Notes under the pieces: generated by a model | What the model saw: the letters and a program-made list of their open reading frames with translations, nothing else | What the model was told of the DNA's origin: nothing | Databases searched by the model: none | Shown here: positions 1 to 12,258 of the stretch, one piece after another | Numbering within the stretch: the first letter of the stretch is position 1 | How the letters are laid out: the number at the start of each line of letters is the position of its first letter | From: Pholis gunnellus | Taxonomy: Eukaryota > Chordata > Actinopteri > Perciformes > Pholidae | DNA length: 64,000 nt | Reading direction: 5' to 3' | Assembly: GCA_910591455.2 (NCBI GenBank) | Contig: OU342806.1 | Location: 21,642,535-21,706,534, forward strand | Position numbers and translations under genes: made by a program

Positions 1-52
1 CCGGTGCAGTTTGACACATGTATGAGTTCTTTTATCTTTTATCATGGAGATG

Positions 53-58
53 AATAAA
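53..58 (+). terminator. possible polyadenylation signal of a plus-strand neighbour
   Basis: A canonical AATAAA lies 15-25 bases before a GT-containing stretch (tagtggtgcc near 80-90), the usual layout of a vertebrate cleavage site. No exon of the gene it would serve is visible. In mammals TSPAN1 lies tail-to-tail with POMGNT1, so a converging gene ending here would fit that order, but that is inference from synteny and nothing in the window identifies the neighbour. A single hexamer is common by chance in AT-rich DNA. Confidence 0.2.
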
Positions 59-89
59 GATGTTTTCTACTGACGTTTTATAGTGGTGC

Positions 90-3060
90 CACTTTTTTTT
101 TTTTTCCTTTTGAGGTCATACCCAGCTGTATGTTTAAATAATTCCTACAGAAGGATTTATTATTAGTGCATATTATTCATGAAATAAACTCTGTGCTATT
201 GTTATTCTTAGCTCAGATTGTTGTACTTGTGTGGCCTCTTGCTGCCTGCAGATTTCCCCAGAGAGCTCCAGGCAGAGCAACGGTGAGAGGAAACTCATGT
301 GGCAAGGGAAATATATGCAAATCCTCTGGGCTCAGTGGATTTCTGCAGCCATTGCGGTCTACCAAGGACAAATGTGGCTTCCTGCCCTTTGAGCTCTGAC
401 TTTCATAAACTGTGATGTAATTAAACAGGACAAATGTGGCTCTCATCAGGGGCTACTGCACATCATCAAAGTCCGATTATTGGAATAAACTTTTGCTTGT
501 ATTAGATCTTGAATCTTTTAAAACCGGATATTTGAGTTTTACATTTTTAACGGTGATTTTCCTACCTTCAAAGCAGCCTTTTATTATTATATTGTTTATG
601 ATATTGTTTGGTAATGCACTGCAGAGTTTTACAAGTTTATATTGCCATCTGGAAACTTGTGAAAATTTGTATTCTCTTCCCCTTCCTCTATCTTGACCTA
701 CTAGGATATCTTTATCTTATGTAGCATGTTGACCGGTTTATGTTATTGATTGTATTTGATAGAAGTGCACTACTAAGTTGTCTTTTGTATTTATTTCAAG
801 TCTACTACAGGTCTAGGAATATAAGTGCTTTAAATATGCAAAGTCATGGCAATAAATGAATCCCCTTCAAAGTAAAGCAGCCAGTTCTGACCAGTCAACA
901 AAACGTCTCTGAAAGGATATTTCTGGTTTGTTACAATGTGGCCGCCCCGTGTGCCACCTACTCTCAGGGAAAGGCATTGGGGTTAGGTGCATTGTGAGCC
1001 AGGCGGCAGGCAAACGCGAGGACCCATGGATGTCGACCCCTAGCATCACATACAGCTCTAGGGACTTAGAATGTCACCTCTGAAGGAACCAGCGCTATAG
1101 TTCTGCTGGGGGGGGGGGGGGTCTTCAACACTTATGTGGGTAATGATGGAGAAACCTTGTGAGGGGGTGATTTGGAGGAACGTCACGCTGATCATGAAAG
1201 AACAGGTGTGAAGGACAGTCACTAACTCGTAGCCACCATGTGCATTCCTCTTTTCTCTCATCCTTAAACTATTGTAAACATCTGTCACAACCCCCCCACC
1301 CCCCCCCCACACGCTGCTACTCCGTCAAGGCGCCAAAGCTACCATGGAGCCCACACTATCATTCACTCTACTTCCTGAATATATATTAGCAACATTTTGG
1401 AAAACTGTAAAAGGGGTTTTCAGAGAGAAGCAGATAGAAGAGTCTACAATATTTGTCTATAATAACATGTTAATAAGATAAAGCTCCAACCTAAAGTCAT
1501 TAGATCACGGTGTAAAAGTGAACCACCCCATCACCTGGCGATGGAGACGGAAGACGATAAATTAAATCACTGTTCCTTTAAAGCCGGGATGGCCTTTGTA
1601 TACTGTTACAATCAATAAAAAGCAAAAGCAGCATGTGTACACATTCATTATACCTTCAGTAGCATAGCGCTAATTCATTATGTGCTAATTTACCCTCCTA
1701 ATGTCAGCTCCACACATTTTGACGTAGAAACGTAATGTTTCGAAACTATGGAGCAGAGCTGTATAGTTGGGGGAACCCCTGTCGGAGCTGGCCCACGCTA
1801 TGCTTTGCCAGTCTGCATTCGAGGGCAGGACTTAGCGAAGGGTCAATTTACGGACTCACTTCCTGGTTGACATGGACGTTGTCATGTGTTTGACATGTGT
1901 TTCTTCACCTGTCTGACTTTCGTGTGGGCGATTGTTCCCAGATATCTACAATTAACACTGTGGGTTATTGTTATTACTGACAGAAATTATGTAGCTAACA
2001 CCAAACACAAGAACCACGTTGGGATGAATTTAGAATTATCTATCGAGCACGTTTTTACTGGAAGTAATCCAATATGATTGAAAACAGCTGAGGGTGCATT
2101 AACACCAGCCCAGGTGGCCATCCGCTCTCTAGCTGTCTCATCAACAGAGACCTCAGTAGTGTTATTGAAGTATGTCCTGTGTGTTTGTGAGCTGACGTCA
2201 CTGTTTGTGTTTATGAACCATTCTGCTGGAAACATTGGCATCACGTCTAATTAAGATGGATTTTCTGACTGAATACAAAGTGATAGCTCTTGTGTGTGTG
2301 TTACTGCGTTACGGACTAAATGACAGTGCCAAGAGCACCGTGTAGCGCCTTTTTCTCCACAAGGCATTTGTTTCATTGTCAGCACACACACACACACACA
2401 TCCACATCCGTCACCACCAGCTCTAGCTCCAGACCTGGCCATTTGTGCCTGTCAGTCAGAAATTGCTGGTTCATATCGGGGTGTGTGTGTGTGTGTGTGT
2501 GTTCTCTCCGCCTTTTAAATGTCATTTTTGACCTATTGAGCATTCTGATGAGCCGAACTCAGAGGCTGATGGCTGAGATGTAGATGGAATATTGATTTTG
2601 TGCATGTGTGAGTTAGGGAGCCGGGGGTTATTGTTAAACATGGAGCTCAGCAGCACTGAGACGATGACAGATTTAACTCTAAATACCTCGCAGGTGTATA
2701 ATTGGATTGAAAAACAAACTTGGTTTGTCTTCTCGCTCCTTTTTCGTCCCCGTCTCTCCATTTCAACAAGCCTTCTATGTCTAAGGACATTAGTGTATGG
2801 CCACAACAGTAGTACAACACAGGTTGGTTTTTCTCTCTTCTATTATTGTATAATTAAACAAAATACAAAGACAACATTAATACAAAAAGATCAAATGAGA
2901 TGAAGCAGAAAGGTGAGACTATTTCCCAGGAACTCATTTTGCCTTTATTTTCCATTATTACGATGATTCTTTTTTCTTTTTCTTTATTCTCTTGGAATAC
3001 ATTGTTTTTTTTACCTCTTCCTTTTCTGAGGAACATGTATTAGAGACACAGCAACATTGT
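90..3060. other. intergenic, no gene recognised
   Basis: About 3 kb 3' of tspan1 with no ORF resembling a known protein and no convincing exon. It holds a G12 run near 1110, C-rich tracts at 1291-1308, short CA/GT runs at 2385-2400 and 2481-2501, and AT-rich unique-looking sequence. The open frames of up to about 100 codons are not supported by codon pattern or splice sites. Confidence 0.5.
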
Positions 3061-3067
3061 ACTGTTT

Positions 3068-3204
3068 TGTCCACCCGATGAATGTTTTCCTCTCTTCCAA
3101 CTCCTGAGAAACATATCTGGCTAGTTTGCACCTAGATGGTTCTTCTAATATCACTAACTTTGTCTATCTCTTGTTCGGTGCTGGGCATTTAGTCTACCGA
3201 GGAC
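3068..3204 (+). repeat. dispersed repeat, copy 1 of 3 in the window
   Basis: This block shares a series of words with 16505-16691, in the same order and orientation: TGTCCACCYGATGAATG, CAACTCCTGAGAAACATATCTGG (the other copy reads CAGCTCCTGAGAGACATATC), and later GTGCTGGGCA followed by TAGTCTAC. A shorter piece recurs at 6399-6485. The pattern indicates an old interspersed element. I cannot assign it to a class and see no terminal repeats or coding capacity. Confidence 0.5.
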
Positions 3205-3980
3205 TCAACAGAGGTTATTTGCTGATAATGGAAACGATGCTCATGCGAGCTGAACCATCAAATTCAGAATTGGGCCTGAAAACCAAAACAATGAGCTAAG
3301 AGACGCTAAAAAGCTCTGTAGAGCTGAAGGGAGCTGCACGTCTGTCACTTTTCACATTATGCGCTGACATTTCATCCATCGTTAATACAAACATATTGAT
3401 CAGAGGAGCTTAAAGAATGACATTTGCAAAGAAATTGAAAGATCTCCTCTCTGAGAAATTAATTATGGCTGCCGAATTCATGTCTTTGCACGCAAGACTG
3501 AAAATAAGCGATCTCTTTCTCTCACTGTCTTTCTGTTTCTCCCACTCAAATTTCTAATTCACAACAGCTTTATTCGCATGACTCCCCCCCCCCCCCCCCC
3601 CCTTTCAGTTTCCGTCTCTGTCGCACAGAGACAGTTGAACAACGCCTGTGGATGTGTGATGAAAGCACTAATTTAGGAGCGATAGATAAACTGCTGCATA
3701 TCTGACCAGCTCTCCTTCTCCTGCCCATTATGAGGCCTTCTATTGGTCAGTATTTACTTAGCCTTGTGTCACAATGCATGTAATATCCAAGGGCAGGAGA
3801 TGGAACATTGATGAATAGTAAACGGGACAAAAGATGTACTGTGCTCTGCTGCTTTTTTTCTCTTGCATGGCCTGTCATATGGGGAAATAAGGCTTTAGAA
3901 ACATGTTTTTAAGTAAAGAACGATTGTATCACATTAATATAGAAAACAGGGATACATTGCGGACATCTCAATCATCTAAG
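3205..3980. other. intergenic, no gene recognised
   Basis: Unique-looking sequence with no gene. It contains a run of 19 C at 3584-3602, prone to slippage and assembly error. The part around 3340-3480 (the aaattaattatggctgccg area) is repeat-poor, but I have no evidence of function. Confidence 0.4.
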
Positions 3981-3981
3981 G

Positions 3982-4635
3982 CAGGGGTCTCAAACTCATT
4001 TTCACTCTGGGCCACATCAGCATCACGGTTGCCCTCAAAGGGCCGGTTGTAAATGTAAGACTGTGTAAATGTAACTACTCCTGACATATTGGTAAGTAAC
4101 TGTCTCTGCATTTGATTACTGTTTATTCAAGTGTAAAAATATTGTACATGCAGTTATATAAATGTAAAAATATATTTCTGTTATTATAACTTAAATCCTT
4201 TTAATTTAGGGTTAAGAAACCCACATTACTCTATCAAACTTTTAAAGAAAATAGCAAAGACAAATATCAAACAAGTTATTACAATAACTTTGTTCAATGC
4301 TTAAAATCCTTTCAAGGGTGCGTTTGCACAATCCCACGTGAAGTGTTTCATGTGTTGTAAAGCCACGTTTAAAGTAGTCTTCAATGTACTCACAATACAT
4401 TTCCATGTCAAATGTAGAGTAACCTGCTAAAGAGCTGCTTCTATGACTGTGTGTTGTAAGTATCTCATTATTTTGACTTTCTATCTCATAATTTCGACTA
4501 TGGGGATATTTTTATTATCAAGTCTAACTTTTAATTATTATTATTATTATTATTATTATTATTTTTTAACTTTTTTTTTTTTTTTTGCTGGCGGATTCGC
4601 GGGCCACATAAAATCACATGGCGGGCCCGCCATGT
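3982..4635. mobile_element. degenerate hAT-like non-autonomous element
   Basis: The left end reads CAGGGGTCTCAAACTCATTT and runs into a GGGCCAC-rich segment. This is the typical terminus of fish and mammalian hAT-type elements (CAGGGGTNTCAAACTC). The right part (about 4590-4635) carries the matching GCGGGCCACATAAAATCACATGGCGGGCCCGC region, but the expected terminal TTTGACACCCCTG is lost or mutated, so the right edge is approximate. The interior is AT-rich, has an ATT trinucleotide run at 4534-4565 and no transposase. Family assignment rests on remembered terminal motifs. Confidence 0.55.
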
Positions 4636-4806
4636 GTTGCTTTGTGGCTGTTTTGCGCCTCTTTGTGGTAGTGGCGTTATGTCGTCGTTTGGAATCACTT
4701 TGTGGTCGTTTTGCGCCTCTTTGCGATGGCTTTGCATCTCTTTGATGTCTCTTTGCATTGCATTGTGGTCATTTTGCACCTCGTTGTGATCGTTTTGCAT
4801 CTCTCT
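4636..4806. repeat. decayed tandem repeat, TTTGTGGTCGTTTTGCRYCTC unit
   Basis: Seven or so diverged units of about 20-25 bases with the core ttgtggtcgttttgcgcctc follow each other (for example ttgtggtcgttttgcgcctctttg, ttgtggtcattttgcacctcgttg). The array is cut by the left end of the Harbinger element at 4807, and one more related unit (ttttgtggttgtttggagatgc) lies just beyond the element's right end at about 6383-6404. This suggests the element inserted into the array. Confidence 0.5.
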
Positions 4807-4988
4807 GGGCCCCGTTCCTCGTACGTGGCTAACTGAGTTAGCCGGATAATTTTCAGGATGAGATTACATAAGTGAGGCTTTTCGGTTCCTCAAGCAAGTT
4901 TGGAAAAATCACCATAGCAACACATCCATAAACTTGAACCTGCTCCAGGCTAGATCCGCTGGATAAACTGCCACTCCCCCGGAAAAAA

Positions 4989-5366
4989 GTGTCAGCTCCC
5001 TTCCTCAGAGATCCCATCGATGAGGAAGCGATATTAGTTAGATTAGCGTTTTATAGGGAGAGAGTTCTTCGAGATCGCCAAGATCCGTTATCACATCATG
5101 ATGACTTGCTGTACGAGCGCTATCGATTCTGCCGACAAGGAATCATTTCTTTAAAGACCTTCTCGAGCCGTACATTGAACACCACACGCTGCAGCATTGA
5201 CTGTCTCACAGACTGGATGCAGCCTCGCGCTGTGTTGCGAGTGGTTCATGTTTGTACAGTGTCGGCGATGCGGAGAACATCGGGAAAGCCGCTACATGCC
5301 GTGCTGTTCATAAAGTTTATTTGGCGCTTAAGAAACTTATGGATGTGTTCATTACATTACCATGGT
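4989..5366 (+). pseudogene. Harbinger transposase fragment (HARBI1-like), frameshifted
   Basis: The N-terminal part reads SAPFLRDPIDEEAILVRLAF, then LYERYRFCRQGI, matching the start of fish Harbinger transposases. The first codon is GTG, where an ATG would be expected. After about 5160 the frame shifts; a second frame from about 5222 gives ASGSCLYSVGDAENIGKAAT and then CRAVHKVYLALKKLMD, the helix-turn-helix-like N-terminal region of the same family. Homology stops near 5366, so the catalytic DDE domain is absent. Full-length members have roughly 350 residues; about 125 remain. The same region of the second copy is at the right end of the window. Confidence 0.75.
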
Positions 5367-5674
5367 ACATGTTGTATTGACTCACCATTCTGACTAATGT
5401 TTGTGTGCTTAGTGTGTACTTGCTCCCGTGTCCTCTTGATGGCTGGGTTGCAACTACATGATGGTTGAAAGCACTCATAATTATATGACAGTATTATTAG
5501 TACACCATAGCATATCATTGTTGTAGAACATGATTAAGGTGGACTCATGATAAGAATAGAGAGAATTACACACAATTCATTTTCACCGCTTATTATGAAT
5601 AATACATACACACTGATCCGCCCATACACAGATTCACACACACATATTCAAACTCCTATTCTATATGGTAATCT

Positions 5675-5682
<8 letters not shown>

Positions 5683-5729
<47 letters not shown>
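5683..5729. repeat. (TA)n microsatellite
   Basis: About 23 uninterrupted TA units inside Harbinger copy 1. The second copy has only a short, mixed TA/TG stretch at the corresponding place (about 62383-62420), so this array expanded after the two copies separated. Confidence 0.9.
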
Positions 5730-5733
<4 letters not shown>

Positions 5734-5972
5734 ATGATACATAAGTGCATACAGTACATATATCCTCATAAGTAGCCTATCTATTAATTAGTATCAATTA
5801 GATACTCTTTGGGCTTGTTCTTATCTACTTATTCTGAAAGAGTTGAGATCATTATTTTCGCTAGCAAGATCTCATTAAGCCTACTGCCAGCAGCACATTT
5901 AAAGTAATATCATCTGATTGATTGGGGTGATGAGGCACTTAAAATTAACCTATACATTTTCCCAATACTTGC

Positions 5973-6150
5973 TCATTTAACGACGTCTGCGATATTTCGC
6001 CACGCTTCTTGTCTAGCCCTCGCAGCGTTAGATTTCGCCATGATTATGGTCTTGAATTCCTCATATGCGTTCATGATCATCTCCTGCTCGTCAGCGGAGA
6101 AAAAAGAGGCTCTTTCTTTGCGTTTATTTGCCGTTGTACTGTTAGAAAAT
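5973..6150 (-). pseudogene. Harbinger Myb/SANT-like accessory protein fragment
   Basis: Read on the minus strand from about 6150 to a TGA at 5975-5973, the frame gives KRKERASFFSADEQEMIMNA, then YEEFKTIIMAKSNAARARQE and AWRNIADVVK. The acidic start, the spaced aromatics and the ARQEAWRNIADVV stretch are typical of the Myb/SANT-like DNA-binding protein encoded beside Harbinger transposases (NAIF1-like family). An in-frame stop lies just upstream and there is no start codon ahead of the domain, so this is a remnant. In autonomous elements this protein helps carry the transposase to the nucleus and to the ends of the element. Confidence 0.65.
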
Positions 6151-6398
6151 CATGGTTTCGGTGATCGAAGCTTCCCCCTTTTAAAGTAGGACGGGCACGC
6201 GCAAGGATCCTGATGACTGACGTCTGGTTCGAACTAAAAAGACTGTTTGAGCGCGGATCAGCCTTTGAGGAACCGAGATAGCCTGATGTCAATCATCGAG
6301 TTAATTTAAGCTGGATAATAGGACATTTGATCGACTTAGTTGAACCACGTACGAGGAATAGGGCCCAGATGTCACTTGGCAATGTTTTGTGGTTGTTT

Positions 6399-6485
6399 GG
6401 AGATGCTTGGTGCTTGCCAGCTAGTCTCTAACTGTGTCCGTCTGCTGTTTGGTGCTGGGCAGGGAGTTTACAGTGGGTTTATCCA
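6399..6485 (+). repeat. dispersed repeat, fragment, copy 2 of 3
   Basis: Carries GCCAGCTAGTCTCTAAC, then GTGTCCGTCTGCTGTTTGGT and GCTGGGCAGGGAGTTTACAG, matching the right half of the copy at 16505-16691 (gtgtctgtccgctgtttgctgctgggcaggtagtgtacagcggg) in the same orientation. It lies between the Harbinger element and the 3' end of tspan1. Confidence 0.5.
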
Positions 6486-6554
6486 AGCTTGTTTGATAAA
6501 TTGGCAAATATGAAATATTTACACTCTGCAGGTGCTAGTAAACTCTCTCTCTCA

Positions 6555-6578
6555 ATAGATAGATAGATAGATAGATAA
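6555..6578. repeat. (GATA)n microsatellite
   Basis: Six GATA/TAGA units, about 130-155 bases past the tspan1 stop codon. It may be part of the 3' untranslated region, whose end I cannot place. Confidence 0.8.
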
Positions 6579-6709
6579 TAAACATGACTTTGTATTGAAG
6601 CTAGACATCTTTCTGAAAAAAGAGGGAACCAGAAAGGGAAGAGACAGAAAATAAATAATGCAGATTAAAAAACAAAATAACATGTCTGTGTCGTTTCCCT
6701 GAAGGAGTC

Positions 6710-6769
6710 TCAGCTGATTCTCGTGTCCAGGTGGCAGTACAAGTACATGGACACTATCATTGCAGCAAT
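6710..6769 (-). CDS. tspan1: tspan1 coding exon 7 (last), residues 223-241
   Basis: The acceptor tttcctcag precedes IAAMIVSMYLYCHLDTRIS and TGA. This is the end of membrane segment 4 and a short cytoplasmic tail of about seven residues with membrane-proximal C234. The human tail is shorter after YLYC, but the total lengths agree. No canonical AATAAA is seen on this strand before the Harbinger element; an AATACA variant lies at 6596-6591 and would give a 3' UTR of only about 100-130 bases. Confidence 0.92.
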   Translation of the reverse strand: MAAMIVSMYLYCHLDTRIS

Positions 6770-9700
6770 CTGAGGAAACAACATAACACAAATTAATCCG
6801 TTTTTTAAATTATTTTTAGGCTACTAAAACCGTACAGATCAGATGATAATCAGACATTACAGAGGTCTGTAGTATCAACAAAGAAAAGACTAAAAAACTA
6901 AACTGGTCATATACCCACAGGGTTATCTCTTCACACATGTTATTTCTTTTGTATTTTAATTTATTGGTTTATTTGATAACGGACAGTGCACATTAATAAA
7001 AACATTTCTGTAAATGCGCCAGAGTTAGCCAAAAGGCTATTTTTCATCTGTAGTCCCAAGAGGAAGATGTTACAAAATAAACCTAAAAACAGAATATAAG
7101 ATTAAATTATGTATGTATTATATCATTATCAAAAGTTTCTGTACACCTATTCTATATGATGCACATATTGTACTTTTGGGACTTTCATTTTTCCATCCAG
7201 ATCACATGGTGTGTTTGGCTAATGAGACTGATTGTCAGAAAAGCTGGCTCCATGTAGATGTCTAGGGTTCTAATCCCCCCTCTTATAATAAAGATATAAT
7301 ATTACCACCACTAACTTTAACCAAGACACTGGCCTTGCAGTTGGAGTTTGTTGATTGGGGATTTTTACACTATTTAGTGTGTACCAAAGCACTGACTCAC
7401 ACTTTGTAAAGTTTAGCCTTTCCTGTGTTATTTTACCTCGAAGACTCCAATTCCTGCTGCGATGCCTCCCACGATGTTGGCGTGCTCTTTGAGGGTCTCC
7501 AAGATATGTTTGAAACAGCCCTGAGCAAAATGTTTGTGTAAATAGAATGATACATTCTTAACACATTGACACAATTCACGCAATAGACAACAAAGGAAGA
7601 CACCAATGGCCAAAATATATGACATTCACTGATTTTGCAATATAATACACGTTTTGATAGTAAGGAAATTAGGGCTGGCTGCACCTGATGCACAGTAGCT
7701 AATTCTAACTCTCAATGTATTGAAGGTTTTTTCAGTTAAATGAATTGGCCATATTGCCATGTTTAAACAAACATGGCAAATCACCAGTTTTCAGGCTCAA
7801 AATCAATGTCCTGAATTGATGACAATGACTGAAATAATTCAGCAACTATTGGATGGACTAGCCATGAGGTCATAGAGGAACCCTCTCTAGCTTTCTTTAT
7901 GCAGTTTTGTCCCTTTTTGTGTGTGCAAATGAGGACAACGCTATGAATGTCTTCCAGGAGAGAAATAACGTGCGCTTTTTAAGGGATATTGAATCTCCCA
8001 TTCTTGAGTGTGGCTCAAACTTCTGATTTCCGACGTGGTGAGACAACAAGTCGTACAACGGAGTTCTGATAAATTTACCATATTATGACTGTTGGTAAAA
8101 GACATTTTTTGAGTCCCCCACGTGCCCTTTGTTGAACTCTAACATGTTTTCTCATTTTGTTCTGGATACATTTGGGCCTTATAGTTCCTTGAGAGGTCTC
8201 TGTAGCTGACAGCCTATCTGTGATTGGACAACCTTGACCAACTTAAATTGAGATAATAAATTATAATATTTATTAAACAATTATTGTCGACGTTGTCACA
8301 ACCGTGAATAAGGGATGTCACAAGAACCGATGCTTCGGTACCAAGTCAATGCCAAAATGATGAAAACCAGTACGGCAGGTACCAAGCATCAGGGCTCGGA
8401 ACTAACATCCTCCTGTCATCCTGGGGACAATACGGTATGTTTGTACAACTATCCCTTAGCAAGTGACAAAGTGAGTGCTGACACGTTATACAACTGAAAG
8501 GACGCGGTGAACTTATTATCGATGTATGTTGAAGATTTATTGTTTTGTTTTTGTAATTTTACTGGGATATCGAATTGGGTATCGTGAATCATGGAATTCA
8601 ACTAGCACTGGTATCGACTACGACATTTCTGGTAAATGTTGCCTGTACATGTACCTCTATGAGCAAGAAATTGTTTTACGGTAAAATAAGATTTCCCGTT
8701 GTTTTTACCGTTTTAAGGTAATACCATACCCAGTAGTCAATGCAAATTACCATTGCGCCCTTTATGTGTGGGATGGATGTTAGCGTTGACAATATTCCAT
8801 GTTTACGACTTGCGATTGTTCACGTCATCTATCTGTAGTGCGGTTTTCCACCTCACCTGCACAGCGCTGCGCTCTGCCTCGTAAGGGCTGCAGGGGGCGC
8901 TGTTGGTCCAGCAGCAGCCAGGCGGCAGGCTGCCTCCGTTCTCCTTTTCAAACTTGGAGCCGACAAAGTCTGTGTAGTTGGTGAAACCGCAGCACTCCAG
9001 CTGGGAGAGGGGGGAAAGCATAGCAGGAAAACACTTGACAAGAATACTTTGTGGATAAAGATGTCGTGTTATCCATGAGCATTGTGCAACCATTTAAGAA
9101 ACGTAATTAAAGTTTAGTGAGGGCCTTGCTGCTCTGTGAGAGGAAGTTGTGAGTTTAGTCGTTGCTCTGTTTTGTTGTGCGTTTGCATTCAGAACAGATC
9201 TGTATTTACTGTGTTGCATTTACTCAAAAAGTGTGAAAGCACTTAAAACTATGAAGTAACCATGACACATTCTCTGGGGCACCACATTGCTTTGAGTTTT
9301 ACAAATGTCGCTTTTAGACGCTTCGAGTGTCAATAACTAAATTCCATCCACCACACAAAAGCAAATGAAAGCAAAACGTCAAAAAGTTTTTTTGTTTTTT
9401 GTTGTTGTCAAGGTCAGACCGCTTAAATGTTTTACTTTGTCAATGTAAACTGAGCCATTGTAGAGCTGTCACACGGTAAGAATGAAAGTTTTTCTTTTGA
9501 CTGAGTTACCTTGACTGAGAATGTTGTGTGCAGGTGAGCTGAAGTAAAATGAATGGACAAAACGATGTTGCACACAGTGTACATTTCTGTTGTCGCTTTT
9601 GTTTGATTTCATTTCAGAAATTCTTGCGCTGTACTTTAGAAACAGGTTGTTTTGCTCTGCTGTTTTACTGAAGGACACAGAGAGAACATTAAGTCCATTA

Positions 9701-12189
9701 AAATCAACCCTCAGGGGCTCAAAAATCCCGTGGTTCACTCTGTGTTCAGTTTGTGTTCTTTTTTTTTCCAACTACAGCTTTATTTATTAATATGCACTAA
9801 AAAAACAATATAGACTGTGTCAAAAACTATCTGTAATGTCTTGATTATTTCCGTTTATGTTGAGCACACATGGTGCATATTCCTTAATAAATATAATGAT
9901 TTTTCTTAAAGGTGAAGTATACATATGCAATTTCTGTTGCACGCACACATGCAATAGCAGTACTTTAATTAATGCAAAAGTTTAAAAAAATAAAACGTGC
10001 CGAAGCTGTACCTCTGTCATGGTGGTATTCCAGATCTTAGTGACCACGGGATCGCTGCCGTAATCTTTCTGTAAAGCAGGGGTCGCCCACGCTTTGAGGA
10101 TCCCCTCTGCCTGGGAAAAACACAGGCATGTAAGGACACTTATTGACATTTTGTTTTTTCCCGCGCCTCTACAGCACCAAAACCAAGTCTACATTCTCTC
10201 ATCAGGGCAAAAGTATCTGTCTTCACTCTTCTGAAGTGGTCTCCCTGGCCTGACAGAAATGTCCGCTTTCTGAAGTGTCCTAATCTTTCACCATATCCTA
10301 ATTTTCTAAATATCCACACTTTCTATAGATGTCTTACTTACTAAATGTATCCTCATTTGTCAAACATGTCCTTCCCCACTTTTCAAATATGTCTTAATTT
10401 GCAAAAATGCCATCACTTTCCAAAATCTCTCCCGAAACATTCCTCACTTAAAATGTCATGTCCTCAAAAGTCCACATCAAAAGGTACAAAACACGCTTTT
10501 CAGAAGTTAGAACTGCAACCACTAATCATGGATTAAATAGATTCAAAGCAATAATAAAAATAAATGGCAACACATTTCAGCGATTAGTTGGCTCTATGTT
10601 ATGATCGTAAAGCGCTGTGGCAACGTCTCCAAAGGTGGGGGCAATATAGCAAGAGATACCACGCTTTGTGTAGCTCATGATAATAAAATATAAGTAGCTC
10701 AATAATAATTTATGAGTTGATTTGTATTTTTTATTAATTGGATCCTTTGACATTACTATAACTAAAGCTGTCAAAAGAATGTAGTGGCGTAAATGGTACA
10801 ATATTAGAAATGAAGTAAAAAGTATCATAAAATAGAAATTCTTAAGTACAAGTACCTTTAAAATTGTATTTAAGTACAGCGCTTGAGTAGATGTATTTTG
10901 TTACATTCCACCTCTGATTTCAGAAACAGAAACTTGAGCAATATTTGATCAAATTCATATTACTTACATTTACACACTTTTATTTTCAATACATGGCTGC
11001 ATCCAATGTCATTTTATAATATATGTTGTTATGTAGTTAAAGCGCATGGAACAACGCAATGGAAAATACGTTTTGAATACGCTAGAAATGTTAACATTTT
11101 GCTTTTCATCTGATTAATAATCAATTAATCACAGTAACATCATATAGATTAATCCATGATCAAAATAACTGTTAGTTGCAGCTGTATCAAAAACACACTT
11201 TTCATCAGCACCAACTCACTGTCTCTTTTAGGATCCAGTATGTATATGAGAGGCCCATACATGCAAATAAGGTCCTGTAGATGGCTATAAAAGCTCATGT
11301 CTTCACTGCAGAAGTCCAACAGTGTCACACACATACACACACTTGAGTATACACACATCACACTATGGAAGCCCCTGAAAATAAAATACTGCAGCTGATT
11401 TCACGGGCAGGAAAAGTAATTCTCTGGGAGTCACCTATTCATCAGAAATTAAATAAATCTCTCACACAAAGCACTTGGGAAATAAACAGCCCCGGCCTGG
11501 CACCTGGAAAAAATGAAAATAAATCAAAAAATGACCTGACATTATTCTCCATTCTTCTTTTCCTTTTTATGGTCGTGAACCGGGGCGGCATTTACATATA
11601 TATTGATGTTCCTGATGGCTTTGGTCAGGACACATTTTGTCTGCTATTTGTGTTTATCCAAAGTGCAAAAAAACGGCAGGTTATGGTTCAGGCAGTATGG
11701 GAGAGTCTTTTGTTGGGGAAGAATTCCTTCACAAACACACAGGTTAGCTTTCTTTCACGGCTTCCCCTCCTCCCTCCCACAGTCTTTTTTTTGCCCATTT
11801 TGATTAATAATCCTGTCGCGTACAGTCACGCAAAGACCCATTTGATGAGGAGGGTGAGTGTGTGCTTTACTGTATGTGCATGTGGCCAAGTGCAACTGAG
11901 TGTCTATCAGGTTTATGTGTCTGAAAGTGCTTCTTTTTTTCCCCTCTCCTTCTGTGTGTGAGTGTGTGTGTGTGTGTGTGTACAGTGAAGGGGGCAGGCA
12001 TACGAGATGCCCGAGGGGATGCTGGGATACATGCCACAATTAAAAATGCCCCCCCAAGAAGCTGCGAGAGCGGCTGAGATCAGAGAGGGTTATTACCAGC
12101 CGGCTAATTCATCACTGTCACTCTGCCCCGCGCCTCACCACATCCCGTTAAACACACACTCGCATGCTTACACACTGATATGGGCCCCT

Positions 12190-12258
<69 letters not shown>

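Larger units (their letters stand above)
4807..6366. mobile_element. Harbinger DNA transposon, copy 1 (degenerate)
   Basis: The two ends form a terminal inverted repeat: GGGCCCCGTTCCTCGTACGT at 4807 and its near-exact reverse complement ending in GGGCCC at 6366. Inside are a transposase remnant on the plus strand and a Myb/SANT-like remnant on the minus strand, the convergent two-gene plan of Harbinger elements. At 1.56 kb it lacks most of the transposase, including the part that would hold the DDE catalytic residues, so it is non-autonomous and dead. No clean 3-bp target duplication is visible (TCT on the left, AGA on the right). A TA repeat of about 47 bp (5683-5729) sits in the middle. Confidence 0.8.

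Noticed and set aside
252..282. A 31-base stretch between a cag and a gtgaga that translates as part of FPRELQAEQR
   Set aside because: Splice-like borders this short occur by chance, the polypyrimidine tract is weak, and no companion exon was found.
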